Source: Seison nebaliae (taxonomy: Eukaryota; Rotifera; Pararotatoria; Seisonacea; Seisonidae). Taken from it: DNA of 64,000 bases. The DNA is taken from contig JALJEE010002128.1 of the NCBI GenBank assembly GCA_023231475.1, positions 62,001 through 126,000 on the forward strand, given 5' to 3'. How positions within the stretch are numbered: position 1 is the stretch's first letter; each line of letters begins with the position of its first letter. A program made the translations under genes and the position numbers. Below the pieces are notes generated by a model. The model saw only the letters and a program-made list of their open reading frames with translations. It was not told the DNA's origin and ran no database searches. Below are positions 12,701 through 25,154 of the stretch, piece by piece.

Positions 12701-15700
12701 TTATCTCTAACACTCTCGGAAATTCAGTTATTCAGGAACACAAACTTTTTTATTTTATTTTTTCAACACACTTGATCATTTACAAATCATTCATCTCTCT
12801 CACTTATTTGTCTATTTCGATTTAATTGTAACTTGAAAAAAAATCTTTTCAAAATCATCATCATCATCATCATTATAACTTGAACAACAATAATATTAAT
12901 AATTGTCGTTTCTTCTTTAAAAAAAAAGAACTTAAAAAAGATAGTAGATAATATTAATATTGTTAGTTTTTTGTTGGAATGATTGTGTTTCTGGTGATGA
13001 TAACAACTTTTCGATTACATCATATCATGGAATTGATTAATTGATAATGATAAATAATAATGTTGAGGATGATTGAAATTTATTATTGTCATCATTATCA
13101 ACGATACATAATAATAACAATAATTCTTCAATAATTGATATTCGTTCAACATCATTTTACTGATGAGGTATCTCTGTGTTTGGTTGATGAAACTAAAATT
13201 TCCTTTAACTACTTCCCTCTCTATTTGTTAGTTGAGTTCTGCCTCTCTCTCCTTAGCTCTGTCTCCTCGAAAAAGAATCGTTCTCTTGTGAATAAATTGT
13301 TATTGTGAACTTCGAACATTCGAATTGAGTTTAATTTGAAATTCTCAAAAACTATTAACCAAAAAAAAAAGACAAATTTTTTGGTATGGCAAGAGAATTC
13401 GTATAACATTTATCGCACGTTCACCATCATCACTAAACTGAAGGTTTGTCATCTCGACATCTCTATCACGTTTCCTTTTATATCAACTAATATTATTGAA
13501 CATTGGACCGTTGACAATCAGACGATGATAAATAATAGAACAAATTGATAATGAGAGGAATGATTATTATGAAAAAATAAATAAAGGGAAATTTCTAGAT
13601 AAATTATCATTCGCTTAAATGATCGACGATGATTAATGGTCAATAATTCCAGAAATCCACCAGATTTATTCGAATGAAACTTTCTCATTATTTTTTCTCA
13701 TGGAAAAATAATGGATTTTCAGTCAGAAAACTAAGTTTTTTTTATCAGTTTACAAACATTTAAAAAAAATTCTTTGAATTTTTCTCATGATTCTCTTCCT
13801 AAATTTTTCTTATATAAAAAATAAACAAAATTTATCATCAGCATCAAAACATTATGATTTGCATATTCTTCTATTCGGATCGAAAATTTATTGACAATTT
13901 GACATTTGGAAAGGAGAAATTGAAAATGAAAAGAAATAACTCGAATAAATGAAAATTGAACAAGAAAATTTCTGTTAATTTTTACTTGAAAAAGTTTTGC
14001 GTGAAAATTGAACAAGAATATTTCTGATAATTTTCAGAATCGAAATGAGAAAAGTTGGTGAATGAAAAAAAAAGAAGAAAAGCGAAATGGAAATGTTGAG
14101 TCGTTGATCCTCTCCATTTATTTATTTCACGATATCGGTATTATCTGAAATATTTATCAGCAAAATATTTGGTTCCTAAATATACAGTTATTTCAATTTA
14201 GAAATTTAATGGTTTTTTTTTATCATGTCTTGTTCTCCCTCTCTTCTCATCATACAGAGAAATGGAGACAAGAAGAAATGAAAGTGGTTAGTCTGGATAG
14301 AGTTTTTTCAATCCTTCATTCACTCAAGACAGTGAATTTGAAAACGTTTTGTCATTTTAGTGTGTTTGTTAAAAAAGATTGCATATATCTCGCATTCGTA
14401 TCATTTCCATTTGGTGAGTCGTTTCCTTTTTCTCAGCATTGGCGGACGGACGAATGAGAGAGATGTCATTGAATAAGAAAGGACACGTTGAGAATGTTGC
14501 AATGAACCGGAGCAAATTCATGCTCCATTTTTTTTTCTCACAAGTCAAATCGAAAAAAAGTAAATATTGGAAGGAGAATTACATAAAATCGACTTGATAT
14601 ACATAAATGCCGATGCCCTTTCGTCTTATCACCTTCCACTAGGCATTCTATCGATAATGTGGAGGAGAGTGAACTATCATCAATTTTTCTACTCTCAATT
14701 TAGTTTTGTGTCTTTTCCTTCCCTCCCTATTCGGGTTTCACTCGAAATTTCTCTGGGAACTTGATCTGGATGAATTGTGTCTGACTTTCCTTCTCTCTAT
14801 CTGACGTCGTTCCGAACGATTAGCAATGGAATGATACGGAAACAATTTTATCGATGTGTTAATCTGGTTCAATCATTAGATTTCATCTCGTAATCGACGG
14901 AGCAAATATTAGTCGAATTATTAACGAGACTCTCCAGTTTGGAATTAGAACGGACATAATTGTCGTTTTTGGGTCTGGCAAACAGATTGCCAATAATGAA
15001 ACATTAAGAAAGAAGAGGAAATGTGAAAATAAGATGAGCAGAAGAAAGGCAAATGTAATATTGATCGTTATTATTTATCAGAGAAGATTCTTTCGATATT
15101 TAATTGAATATTGATTTTTTTTTCATTAAAAATTCATTAACTGATTTTGGGTTGTCTGTTTGAAGAGGCAAACTATAATCTGGAAATTATTCGAATGAAT
15201 CATATCAAGGAAACAAGTTCATTGAGAGGAAATGTGTTGAATTGATTAATAATTGATATGAAAAGAAAGAATTAGTTGACGGAATCTTTCAATAAATCTT
15301 GAGAAGTCGATTGATAGAGAAAGAAAAAGATAGTGATAAGAAGACGAGTATTGGAACGATTGTGTAATATTGAATGTTTGAAGAAGAAGAAAATTTATCA
15401 CTATGGAACTCGAATGGAGCAATGATATATAGAAGAGATGCGTAATTAAGTAATTGATGAACGAGTGAATGTTTTCTCATCAATAAAAGTCAGAAGCGAA
15501 ATAGTTCAGCTGCTTATTTTTCCTTTACATCACTTTCCCATATTTACATCGCGTCTATAAAATTTTCTTTTTTTTCCTTTCCTCCGATGAACATAGGAAG
15601 GGGGGCCATCGATGATCATGACGTCTTCATCGAAATGAGTTTTTCTTCTCATCTAATTCTTTCATTTATTACTTCGTAAGTCGTATGTTATTCAACCTCC

Positions 15701-17057
15701 ACCATCACAAACTGGAAAGAAAAAGTTGTTGTTGGAGAAATAGATCTCTTTGCCTTTATTGATGATTGCATCACTTATATTGATCAGACGGAACAGTTGA
15801 ACGCGTCGGAAATGTTTTTAGCATCTGCTCATGTCAAATTTCGTGTACACTTAAAAACGTTAATTAAATAGCATGATTCATCTCCATTGAGGCTATAGTC
15901 GATACATCAATCTATATTCATGTAACAAAACGGACCAGTTGGTTAACTATCCGTCTACCTAACTACATCGAACCGTCTATCTAGCTATCTATCCATATCT
16001 ATTCATCTTCTAATCGATAAGAGGAAGTTATAATAAACATCTAAATTATTCGGCTGGTGCTTCGATCACCGGAATACCTATGTTTACTTGGAAATATCGA
16101 AAGATAAATAACTCGATAAATGAGGTAACTCTCTCAAAAATCGATTAACTGGAAACTTAAATTTAAATTTCAGTTTAAAGTCTCTTTATTTCTTTTCCTC
16201 TTTTTCTATTTCACAAACAATACGATCATATATGTTTCCTCTAACGGATTTGACAGACAAGTATTTTAAGAACAAGAAAAGAAAATGTGAGGTAAAGGAA
16301 AAGAAATTGAAGAAAAGAAAAAAAAGAAATTTGAGAAATTTAGAGAAATGAAGAAGATTGATGATAAAGATATGATTAATGCAAAATATAGAAATCATCG
16401 ATTATATGGAATTTTATGAGAGTTGAATAATCGAAGTGCTTATATCGTTACAAAGTGGAATGGGCAGATGAAGATATAATTACGGTGGAACTTTCTGATC
16501 ATTATTTTCTGAAAAGCGATCGCTTATTTGAGTTAGGAAAGAATATCTTGATTATGTAAGTACCTCTACTAAATTGGAAAATAAATACTGGGAGTTTCTG
16601 GTTCAAGGAGATCATCGTCATCGATCGACAAATCCAACCGGAATAAATACGTAAGAGAAAATGAGAAGACAAAACTCATAAATAAGGATTACCTCTTCTT
16701 CTTCTTTTTCGGAGTGGTGTAAACGTTCATGTGAAACAAGATAATGATACAATAAATGATTTGTGTGCTTCATCGTATTTTCAGCTTATGATAAGCATGA
16801 TAAGCTAATGATTAAAGAAACTGCAAATAATTGACAGATGCGTTCAATCTATCATTGATGATAATTGCAATACTGACGAACACATGAATTCTTATTTACT
16901 TCTCCTTAGCACATTAGTTTAGGTGGACGGGCAGGCTAAATATTTTCCCTTCGCTTCCGATCTATCATTCACTTCCACTATTCCTACGTCCTGCATTGCT
17001 CATTAAGATGACTTTAATTTCTCCCTCATCTAGATACTTCCCATATCGCCTCTCATT

Positions 17058-17083
17058 TCTTTTTCTTCTTCTTCTTCTTCTTC
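17058..17083. repeat. (TTC)n microsatellite
   Basis: About eight CTT/TTC units in gene-free spacer. Confidence 0.85.
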
Positions 17084-19903
17084 TCCCATATTGCAATATC
17101 GTTAATTTAGACATCTCATCAAATTATAGATCGATCCGTTTTATTCCATCATCATCATTACAATTTATGATGTAATCGTTAAATTTCAACACTAAAACTA
17201 CTTACCTCATATTCCACTAGTCGTATGGGAGGTAGAATATCGCTAAAGAGAATTTCCCTTCTACTCAACTCAACTTACCTCAATTCCAATTTCCATCAAC
17301 TTCCCGATCGTTCACCTATAAATACGGAATATCTAATCATTTAACATATAAACTTCAGGGAGAGAGAGAGAGACGGGGCGAATCGTTAGCGACAACACTA
17401 TTTAACATTTAAACGCGAATAAACGAAATGAAATAAAATTCTCTTAAAAATTGATGACATATCTTCCTCGCCTTCAACATTTCTTCCGAACATGCTCCAT
17501 TTCTAATACCTAAAATTTAATATGGTTTCTTCGTTCGTCGTATTGTTCATTTGTATTCGCCAGATCTCATATAGAACTCACATTTTTTAATCGTCGCCAG
17601 ATGTACGTATCGGAATCTAATTCTCTTAAACATTAGACGAGTCGGTGTAAATGTCTAATAAAAAGTTGTTGCAATTTCCCATTATTCCTCGTCTCCTATT
17701 TCAATGGTCTCTCCTCACAAATGCGAACTCATTGGGAGCATGTCGAAAAGTGCAATTCTATATACGACAATCAATAAATCTATAGCGGGAAAGAAAAGGT
17801 TGTAAAAATTCCGACGAAATAGTTTAATGGAAAGAACTTCAAGAATTCTATTCGCCTTCCCATAACAATGATATTTGGAAATACGGAAGAAATTCGATTT
17901 TCCATAATAATTACCAAAAAATAATAATTATTGTACTTTTTGATGCAAAACAGTAGAAAAAGATGATCAATCTCATAAAACGTGAAAGAAATTGGAAATA
18001 AAACGTGGTAGAATTTTGTTGACGGCCAGAAAGAAAATTGGCGAAATTGGGACACTCTTTCATAATAATGGCCACCATTCAACTGCCAGCGATATGTATA
18101 TGTGAAACGATCCATGGAAACTAGTCTCCTAATAAAACGTGGTCGATATTTCCATTTACTTTCCTGATGGAAATGCCGTCATATTTTCACGCGATTCCTC
18201 TAACGACATTTTATGAAATTCATAATGGCCAAATTTATCCCAAAGATTATTATTGTGCTCGTAACTGTCGGAAAAAATGAATAAATCTGAATAAGATTAT
18301 CTGACTGAAAATTTGAAAAATACCAATTCTCTCTATTGTGAAGGTAAAAGAAATAGGAATATTATAAAAAACTAGGATATTAATTAAATTACGACTAAAA
18401 GTCGAATTTCCATCAAACATAAATAAATCAGTTAGGTAACAAGTTGAACGAAGTAAGATGGTGATGAAAGATCATTGAGTAAATTTCAATTCTAAATGAA
18501 TAGATTGCCCAACTAAATATTGCATAAAAGAAATAATTGGATCAAATGGCAATTATCTTCGAATTGAATTTGATCGGAAAACATTTATTAATTTTATCCA
18601 TTCTCGGATGGCAATATATCGTAATAGACAACTATTATTTAGATCGATGAAAGTCTTATCCATCTATCTCATCTCTCAAATAAATCCACAACATTAAACG
18701 ATTAGACAATTTCTAAATTATTTCCACATCATATGAATATGCTTCTTCCGTTTAATGTTAATTTCAGTTGAAAAGAAATTAACGATAATCTCTGAAAATA
18801 GTCCCATTATCGAAACTATTCGAACATTTGCATCAAATAAGTTAATTACCTGAACCGACTCAGATAGTCAGATAAAAATTAATAGTTCATAAAAAGAATA
18901 TTCGATGAATGTTTGAGGGAGAATTTGTTTTTGAGAAATGAACATTGATATTAGGGAGAGGAATTGTTTTGTGTAGATGAAATAAGGAATTTCCCAATTC
19001 GAATAAGATCAAAATACAAATATCTGAAAATGATATTTAAACGTCATAAAATTTCACGCTCAACTTCGATCGGTTCTCATTAATCTCGATGAAATTCTCG
19101 AAGAACTTTAGTCTCATTCGCTACAGATCGATAGTTGAAAGTTTGAACGTTTTCTTGTTTCCTCACCAACTTGTTATTCATCATTAACTTTTCTCTTATG
19201 ACGAGAGTAAGTTGAGAATTATTGAAAAAAGAAAATGGGAGAAGATAAAAGAAATATTGAGAATTATCTCTAAATTTATATAATTTCTAATGTCATCCAT
19301 CTGATACTCAAGCGGAATATGGAGAATGTTTTATTCGAAAGAAATCATTAGAAAATTTCGCAGCTAATTGTTAGGATCTATTTTTAGAAATTTCTTCAAA
19401 TATGTTCCTCATGTTTGCCTTTTTTTTTTGAAACAGAACAATATCGAAATAAAAAGGCGAAACGACGAAAACCGATTTCGATAGAGAAAATAAATAGGAA
19501 GAAAAACGATCTTTTCTTATTGAACTATTTTTCCCACTAGGTTCCTACTTCTCATGGACATCGAAGGAATGACGACGACGATGATGTTTCTACTTTGGCT
19601 GTTTCTGCTCTCTGAAAATCTTTTTAACTTTTCCTTTCACGAGACAATTATTTCATCAGTTTTCCTCAAAAATATTTCGATGACAATAGATAAGTCGCAT
19701 CATCTTGCGAAGAAATCAAGATCCGTTTCACAACATCAGCGAAAAAATAATATTTCCTTCACGATGATGAGATTCTCGTCGTCATATCTTTGATACATGT
19801 CAAATTTATAAGTTTTCCTAATGGGCGGGATCGATGTATGGTGAGAGAGAAGAAGAAGAAATGATAAATATAAATTTTATTTTTCTTTAAAATCTCTCCG
19901 AAT

Positions 19904-22900
19904 TCATTTAACTTTATTTCTCGCAGTTTTCGGCGAATTGGAATTTGAGTTGCCATTCTTTCGTAGTGATGGCAGTTTTCGGTTTTCCATCGACGTCTTC
20001 ACTCGACCATTTCGATGGAATGTTTTCCCCGAACGTTTCGTTTCGTTCAGTTGAATAATTTTTGGGGAAAGTGTTTTATTCGTTTTGGCAGTTTGTGGAA
20101 TTTTCATTAAAGATTTATTTGGCAATGCGATAGAATTTGTTGTGACAGTCGGATACGTCGCTCGAGGAGTGGAAAGACGACTTTTCCTACAAGTTCGTCT
20201 CGTTATCTTCCGATCGAATTCGATGGCTTTCATTTCATTATTCTTCTTCTGTTCGATCGTTTCATGATGTTCTTTACATTTGAGATAACTGATATATTCC
20301 AATTGTATCACCTCGTCATATGGTTTACATTCGAAACTTTCATCATTAATCATTAGATGTCCATTCGTCAACATTTCTTGTCGAGCTTCGAAACAATTCA
20401 TGGTAATAATCCATCGGTTGAAGAACCAGTCAGAATCCAAGACGATACATCTTGGCATGAATTCGATTTTAACGGCGAAAAAACGAATATTTCCTTTCTC
20501 ATCCAAATGATTCTCATTCGCTTTCTCATCATTCTCAATCATTTTTCTTGCGCTGACGAGATGTGGCAATTGTTTCAAATGATCACGAATCGCTTGTGCG
20601 ACATGAATATGAGAGAATTTCATTCCGGGTGATTCAATTAGAATTGTATTCGGTTTCCTTTCTGGTGGTCCCTGAAACCACAATTGTTTTAACGTTTCGA
20701 TTTTCTGTCTCAAATTCTCATGTTGATTCTTTTGTTGTAACTTTTGTTTTAGTTTTTGTTGTTTATCAACGAATGATTTTAAATTCGTAATAATTTGTCT
20801 ACAAAATAAATTATATAAGATAAAATAAAATATATTAATTTTAAATAATGAGAAAAAAAACCGGAAATCTACACCACAAATATGGTAGAGAGTTAATAAG
20901 TACTCGGTGATTATCAGAATCTTCTCTCGACGATGGTGCACAACATTTGCATTGTTCGTCAATTCGTCGTGCAATTTCCGTAATTGTTGGATGATGACGT
21001 GATTCTCATCTATCAATTTATTTGTTATTCCCATTTGAGATAACATGATCAATTCTTTAATATCTAATTTATCTTCAACGATCATATCTCGAATTTCTTC
21101 ACGACATTTGAGTTGTTGTACATTTTCTAATTTTTGTCTAATTTGTCGTTGGTACTTGTTGGATTTGGAGAATTTGTTAACGAACTTATTTCGACTAATC
21201 TTCTTTGGGGAGATTATTCCAAGAGAATAACATTCGTCGATAAATTCCTTATCCGTTTTCGATAAACAGTTTAATGTTCCGTTCGAGAGTTTGGGAGAAT
21301 GTTGAAGTAAAGAATTCGTTGTGTTTTTCTGATTAATGAGATTCAATTTTTTCTGCTGGTGCAATTGAATAATGTTGGATAAAGTTGTTCGAGTGGTTTC
21401 ACCCAAATCAACTTGATCGCCCAATTTCTGCAAATGTTCCAGTCGTTCCATGAGGAGTTTGGTAGGACGAATACTACCAAGTTTGATGAGTCGTTTCGCC
21501 TTTTCACTTTCGGAAAGTGAATTGTTATTGGAGAGATTTCCATCTTCTATTTCAATGTCCATTTGAGAGTGATGGAAATCGAGTGGACTATTCACACGTT
21601 TTATAGGAAGTAGCTGAGAAGACGAACTATTGTCGACAGGAATTTCATCATTTTTCTCGTCTATTAGCGAACAATTAGGAACGGGAAAGATTGTCGAATC
21701 GAAACATGAATAATCATCTTCCGTTTGATGGTAATTCTTCTCTTTCTTCTTTTCGTAAAAATTAAATTTTTCATTATTTTCTTCGCGGTCATTTGGAAAA
21801 TGAGTGAGGAAGAATTGCTTTTGAGTGGGAGGAAGTGGATCTGACTCTTTGACTGTCTCCAACAATTTATTACATTTCGATTTCTTCGACTTATTCAACA
21901 AAGTACTTTTAAGTGATTGTTGAGTCTGTTGGAGAAGTTGAAAACGGTTTTCGAATTCCTGAATTTCATCAATCTCAAATGGATCATTCAACGACAATTT
22001 CTCCGTTTTTGATGTACATGGACGTGTCTTTCTTCTTAACCGACATTTATTGGGATGTGTCTGATATTTTTGGAATGTGATGAAATTCTTTACAATGTTC
22101 GACGTGTATTCCTGAGGGAGAGGTGGATGATCATTTTTTTTGTTTAATGGTCGTTCCAATGAATGAGATTGTCTGGAATATAAATCGATTTGTTGACAAT
22201 TGAACGACGAATCGAACTTATCATTTTGTAGCTTCATATCCGATTTGGATGATTCATACATCTTCCCATTCCAATTCTCATTGAGAGATGATAAAGAAAC
22301 TTTCGAAATTGGATAAAGATTTTTCGTATCTTCTAAATTGATGAAAACGGATTCATGTGATAATTGGGGTTGATTACTCGTCGTCAAATGAGAAGAAGAT
22401 GTTGTGTTATATTCAGTTAAATCATCGTCCGATGTTTCTGATTCATGAAATTTTATTTCCGTCTTATATTTCTTATCATAAGCATCGTTATGCTTATCAT
22501 TACAATTGTTGTTGTTGTTGTTATTCTTCGAATTCTTATTGGAATGTGGAAGTGGTAGATTGTGGAAGAATAAAAGTCGTTTGTTCCGTTCGCTTGAATT
22601 GTTTCTATTTATCAAACGACTCTCCCTTGTATCCACAGGAAAGAATTTATGATTTGAGGAAGTAATCATGTCAGTTTTTTTTTTAAAGAAATTTTTAATA
22701 TTCGATTCCAATAGAAACTTTTCGGTATTCTTACAAATGTCTTGTTTGCTGACATTCTCCTCATTTTTATTGTTATTCCACATGAAATAAGGCGAGTTCT
22801 TCTTTCTATTATTATTCTCATTCTCGTCATTGGGGAAAATTTCGGAATAATCGGACGAATCTTCGTTCAATATATCAATCTCATTCCATCTCGTATGATC

Positions 22901-22987
22901 TGGTTCGAATACACGTTGGATTGCTGAATTACGTGGAATTTCTATGTTTAATGTTCGGAGGATGTTTGCTTGACTCGACGTTGGCAT
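19904..22987 (-). CDS. Unrecognised 992-residue coiled-coil/basic-tail protein
   Basis: Two exons are read: 22987-20904 and 20798-19904, joined across a 105 bp intron (donor GTACTT, acceptor TTTTGTAG). The intron is a multiple of three with no stop, so the frame reads straight through it and would add 35 Phe/Ile/Tyr-rich residues. I chose the ATG at 22987; the frame opens further upstream only through non-ATG codons. The first half is Asn/Ser/Lys-rich and low-complexity. From about residue 490 there are Leu/Lys/Gln-rich helical segments, and the end is strongly basic. A stretch near residue 860 (EARQEMLTNGHLMIN) looks faintly like the S4 RNA-binding fold, but this is weak. AATAAA lies about 25 nt past the stop (TTTATT at 19877-19882). 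I do not recognise the family. Confidence 0.75.
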   Translation of the reverse strand: MPTSSQANILRTLNIEIPRNSAIQRVFEPDHTRWNEIDILNEDSSDYSEIFPNDENENNNRKKNSPYFMWNNNKNEENVSKQDICKNTEKFLLESNIKNFFKKKTDMITSSNHKFFPVDTRESRLINRNNSSERNKRLLFFHNLPLPHSNKNSKNNNNNNNCNDKHNDAYDKKYKTEIKFHESETSDDDLTEYNTTSSSHLTTSNQPQLSHESVFINLEDTKNLYPISKVSLSSLNENWNGKMYESSKSDMKLQNDKFDSSFNCQQIDLYSRQSHSLERPLNKKNDHPPLPQEYTSNIVKNFITFQKYQTHPNKCRLRRKTRPCTSKTEKLSLNDPFEIDEIQEFENRFQLLQQTQQSLKSTLLNKSKKSKCNKLLETVKESDPLPPTQKQFFLTHFPNDREENNEKFNFYEKKKEKNYHQTEDDYSCFDSTIFPVPNCSLIDEKNDEIPVDNSSSSQLLPIKRVNSPLDFHHSQMDIEIEDGNLSNNNSLSESEKAKRLIKLGSIRPTKLLMERLEHLQKLGDQVDLGETTRTTLSNIIQLHQQKKLNLINQKNTTNSLLQHSPKLSNGTLNCLSKTDKEFIDECYSLGIISPKKISRNKFVNKFSKSNKYQRQIRQKLENVQQLKCREEIRDMIVEDKLDIKELIMLSQMGITNKLIDENHVIIQQLRKLHDELTNNANVVHHRREKILIITEYLLTLYHICGVDFRFFFSLFKINIFYFILYNLFCRQIITNLKSFVDKQQKLKQKLQQKNQHENLRQKIETLKQLWFQGPPERKPNTILIESPGMKFSHIHVAQAIRDHLKQLPHLVSARKMIENDEKANENHLDEKGNIRFFAVKIEFMPRCIVLDSDWFFNRWIITMNCFEARQEMLTNGHLMINDESFECKPYDEVIQLEYISYLKCKEHHETIEQKKNNEMKAIEFDRKITRRTCRKSRLSTPRATYPTVTTNSIALPNKSLMKIPQTAKTNKTLSPKIIQLNETKRSGKTFHRNGRVKTSMENRKLPSLRKNGNSNSNSPKTARNKVK

Positions 22988-25154
22988 AATAGTTCCAATG
23001 TCTTCACGAAACAAAGTTTATACTTTTCAGTTTATCGACATCAAGTAAAAACCAAATAAGTAATATAGATGTTCTTATTCTAAAAATCTTAAAGAAATGA
23101 AATAACAAATGAAAATGAAAAAGAAAAAAAAGAGAAACAAAGAAAGTATAATGAATTCCAAAACAAAAAAACTGTTTTCTCCAAGAAATCTTTCTTTTTT
23201 CAAAATTCCAATCAAATTTATTTTCAATATTTATTAGAGAACATTACCATATAATTCCTACCATTACCATCAGTCACGATTCTATTAGTAGTTACTTGAT
23301 ATTTCTCCCTCATTCAATGAATCGTCACTAATTTCTTGTGAGGAAAATGCATCAAAAAAAACGACTCATTAAAATTCGATCGTTGCAGTTAAAGGGCAGA
23401 AATGTAAAATGAGAACGATCTTCCAATTTCTCATTAATAAGATCTCGTGAAACCTTCAGGTTTGATCGGCTCGCTGCTTTTATTACTTCCCCTTCTTCTC
23501 GATCTCTTTCTTCATTTTTTTTCGAGTAGGAAGTAGAATGTGGTTAAACTAGTTTCCTTTCTCTAACGGAATTGGTGAAAGTTATTAAAACGCATGATAT
23601 TTATGTAATCACTTTTTCAACAACTTTCTTACACCCAAATGAAATTATTTCATTCAATAATACTCAAGTACTTAAATTACTTTGATGGTTAAACTTTTCG
23701 ATTGGAGAATTGAGACATTTGACAATAAAATAAATTTACCGAATAAAAATTCATTGAAATTTATGAATTACTTATCAATTAAATTGATTAATACGAACTT
23801 TCCATTTCTCACTCTGTCCACTGATTGTTTGTTACATAAACAAAGGCGAAAATAATTTCACAATCGAGTTTCTATTCACATCCGTTAGTCTCCCTTTCGA
23901 GAGCAAATAAACTTTCCTTCGGTTATCCCAAACGGTATTCTCCTTCCAGTCATGGAAATATTCTTCTCCTACTTCTTCATCATTGTCCTTACTTCTTAAT
24001 CTTGACACGACTTCTATTTATTCTCGACGAAGAAATTTCGATTTCAATAAATTAGACAGCAGCTCAACTAATTTTTGTATCTTCGTTGAGAAATATATAA
24101 TGGTATAAAGGTAATGGAGAAAAAGAATTCTGAATAAAATGGAAAGATGTCAATTTGACTTGAAACTTTCCGAAACCGATTCCTCCCTACTTCTTCCCTT
24201 ATATAATTTGTCAACATCATTTGTGATATTTTCTCCTAATAATATCCGACTAATATGTCGACGACCTTTCTTTCATATAATCTTCTCTCAATGAACGAAG
24301 TTTTTGATGGACAGTATTGAAAAATATGCGAATTCGGATATGCCGATACTTCTCGTCTTATACGATTTCCTTCTTAACTGAAATTCGTCATAAACTTTTT
24401 ACGATTTTCAACAGGATTATGTTAAAGGCTAATTTACATCTATCGTAGTAGAGGCATGGGACGATGATGATTGTTTATTATGATGCATCATCGTCATCAT
24501 CTTCCTTTTGAAATTTCAATGTTTTCCTTCATCTTTCCCATTCACACGATAAAACAAATAAAAATTTCATAAAATACTTTTATTTGGAATAATTCTGAGG
24601 GAAAAGATGATGACTCACAAGATCGGAATATAAATAAAGTTCCTTCTCACAAACAAATAAATAAAAAAAAACAATTTGAGACTTTTTTCATAGATACGGA
24701 AAATTGGAAAAATTTAATTTCCAAAAAAACATTTATTGGTTTCATTTTAATTTGATGGAAATAAGAGATTATATAGAATTATAAGAAAAATTCCGAACTT
24801 TTTTTGTGGAAATAAATTTTCTTTAAATAAAAATTCGAAATATTTCGTGGAATAAAATTTTCTTTAAATTGATATCTGGAAATTTTACAGAATAAAATTT
24901 TCTTCATATAAAACTCCAGAAATTTTGAGGGATAAAATTTCCTCTAAATAAAAACTCGAAAACATTTGGAATAGATGAATAAAAACTCGGCGAGGATAGA
25001 AAACTAGAAATGTTCTTCTAAAATGAAAAACTAAGAGAAAATGGGGATAAAACGGAAAGAAAATTGGATAAAGTAAAATAATGAGATTTCTTGTTTTTTT
25101 TCTTATTTCTAATGAGTTAAAATAAAAACATAAAATTAAAATAATGAGATTGTG
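22988..25154. other. 2.2 kb spacer with a 40 bp tandem repeat
   Basis: No coding frame of note. It holds the degenerate 40 bp repeat near 24.8-25.0 kb, and otherwise AT-rich sequence between the 3' end of the RUN gene and the 5' end of the unrecognised gene. Confidence 0.6.
24786..24970. repeat. Degenerate 40 bp tandem repeat, about 4.5 copies
   Basis: Copies start at 24811, 24851, 24891 and 24931, each spaced exactly 40 bp. Each opens with AATAAAATTTTCTTTAAATA or a close variant, continues with an ACTCGAAA-like middle and ends TTTTGTGG or similar. Half a copy precedes the first (about 24786-24810). It lies 185-370 bp past the RUN gene stop. Copies differ at several sites, so the array is not recent. 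Confidence 0.85.

Larger units (their letters stand above)
1043..19903. other. 18.9 kb stretch without a supportable gene
   Basis: Only short frames are present (none above about 111 codons), and none shows a recognisable domain or a run that can be joined into a gene. The stretch holds many microsatellites, A/T homopolymer runs, and frequent TCGA and ATCGAT words. It lies directly 5' of the Cux-type exon on the minus strand, so it may hold that gene's upstream exons, introns or regulatory DNA. It also lies 3' of the next minus-strand gene. No tRNA or rRNA was noticed by eye. Confidence 0.5.

Noticed and set aside
17780-18115. 111-codon minus-strand frame, the longest in the gene-free stretch
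   Set aside because: Aromatic/Ile-rich composition as expected from AT-rich spacer, no family resemblance, no splice partners.
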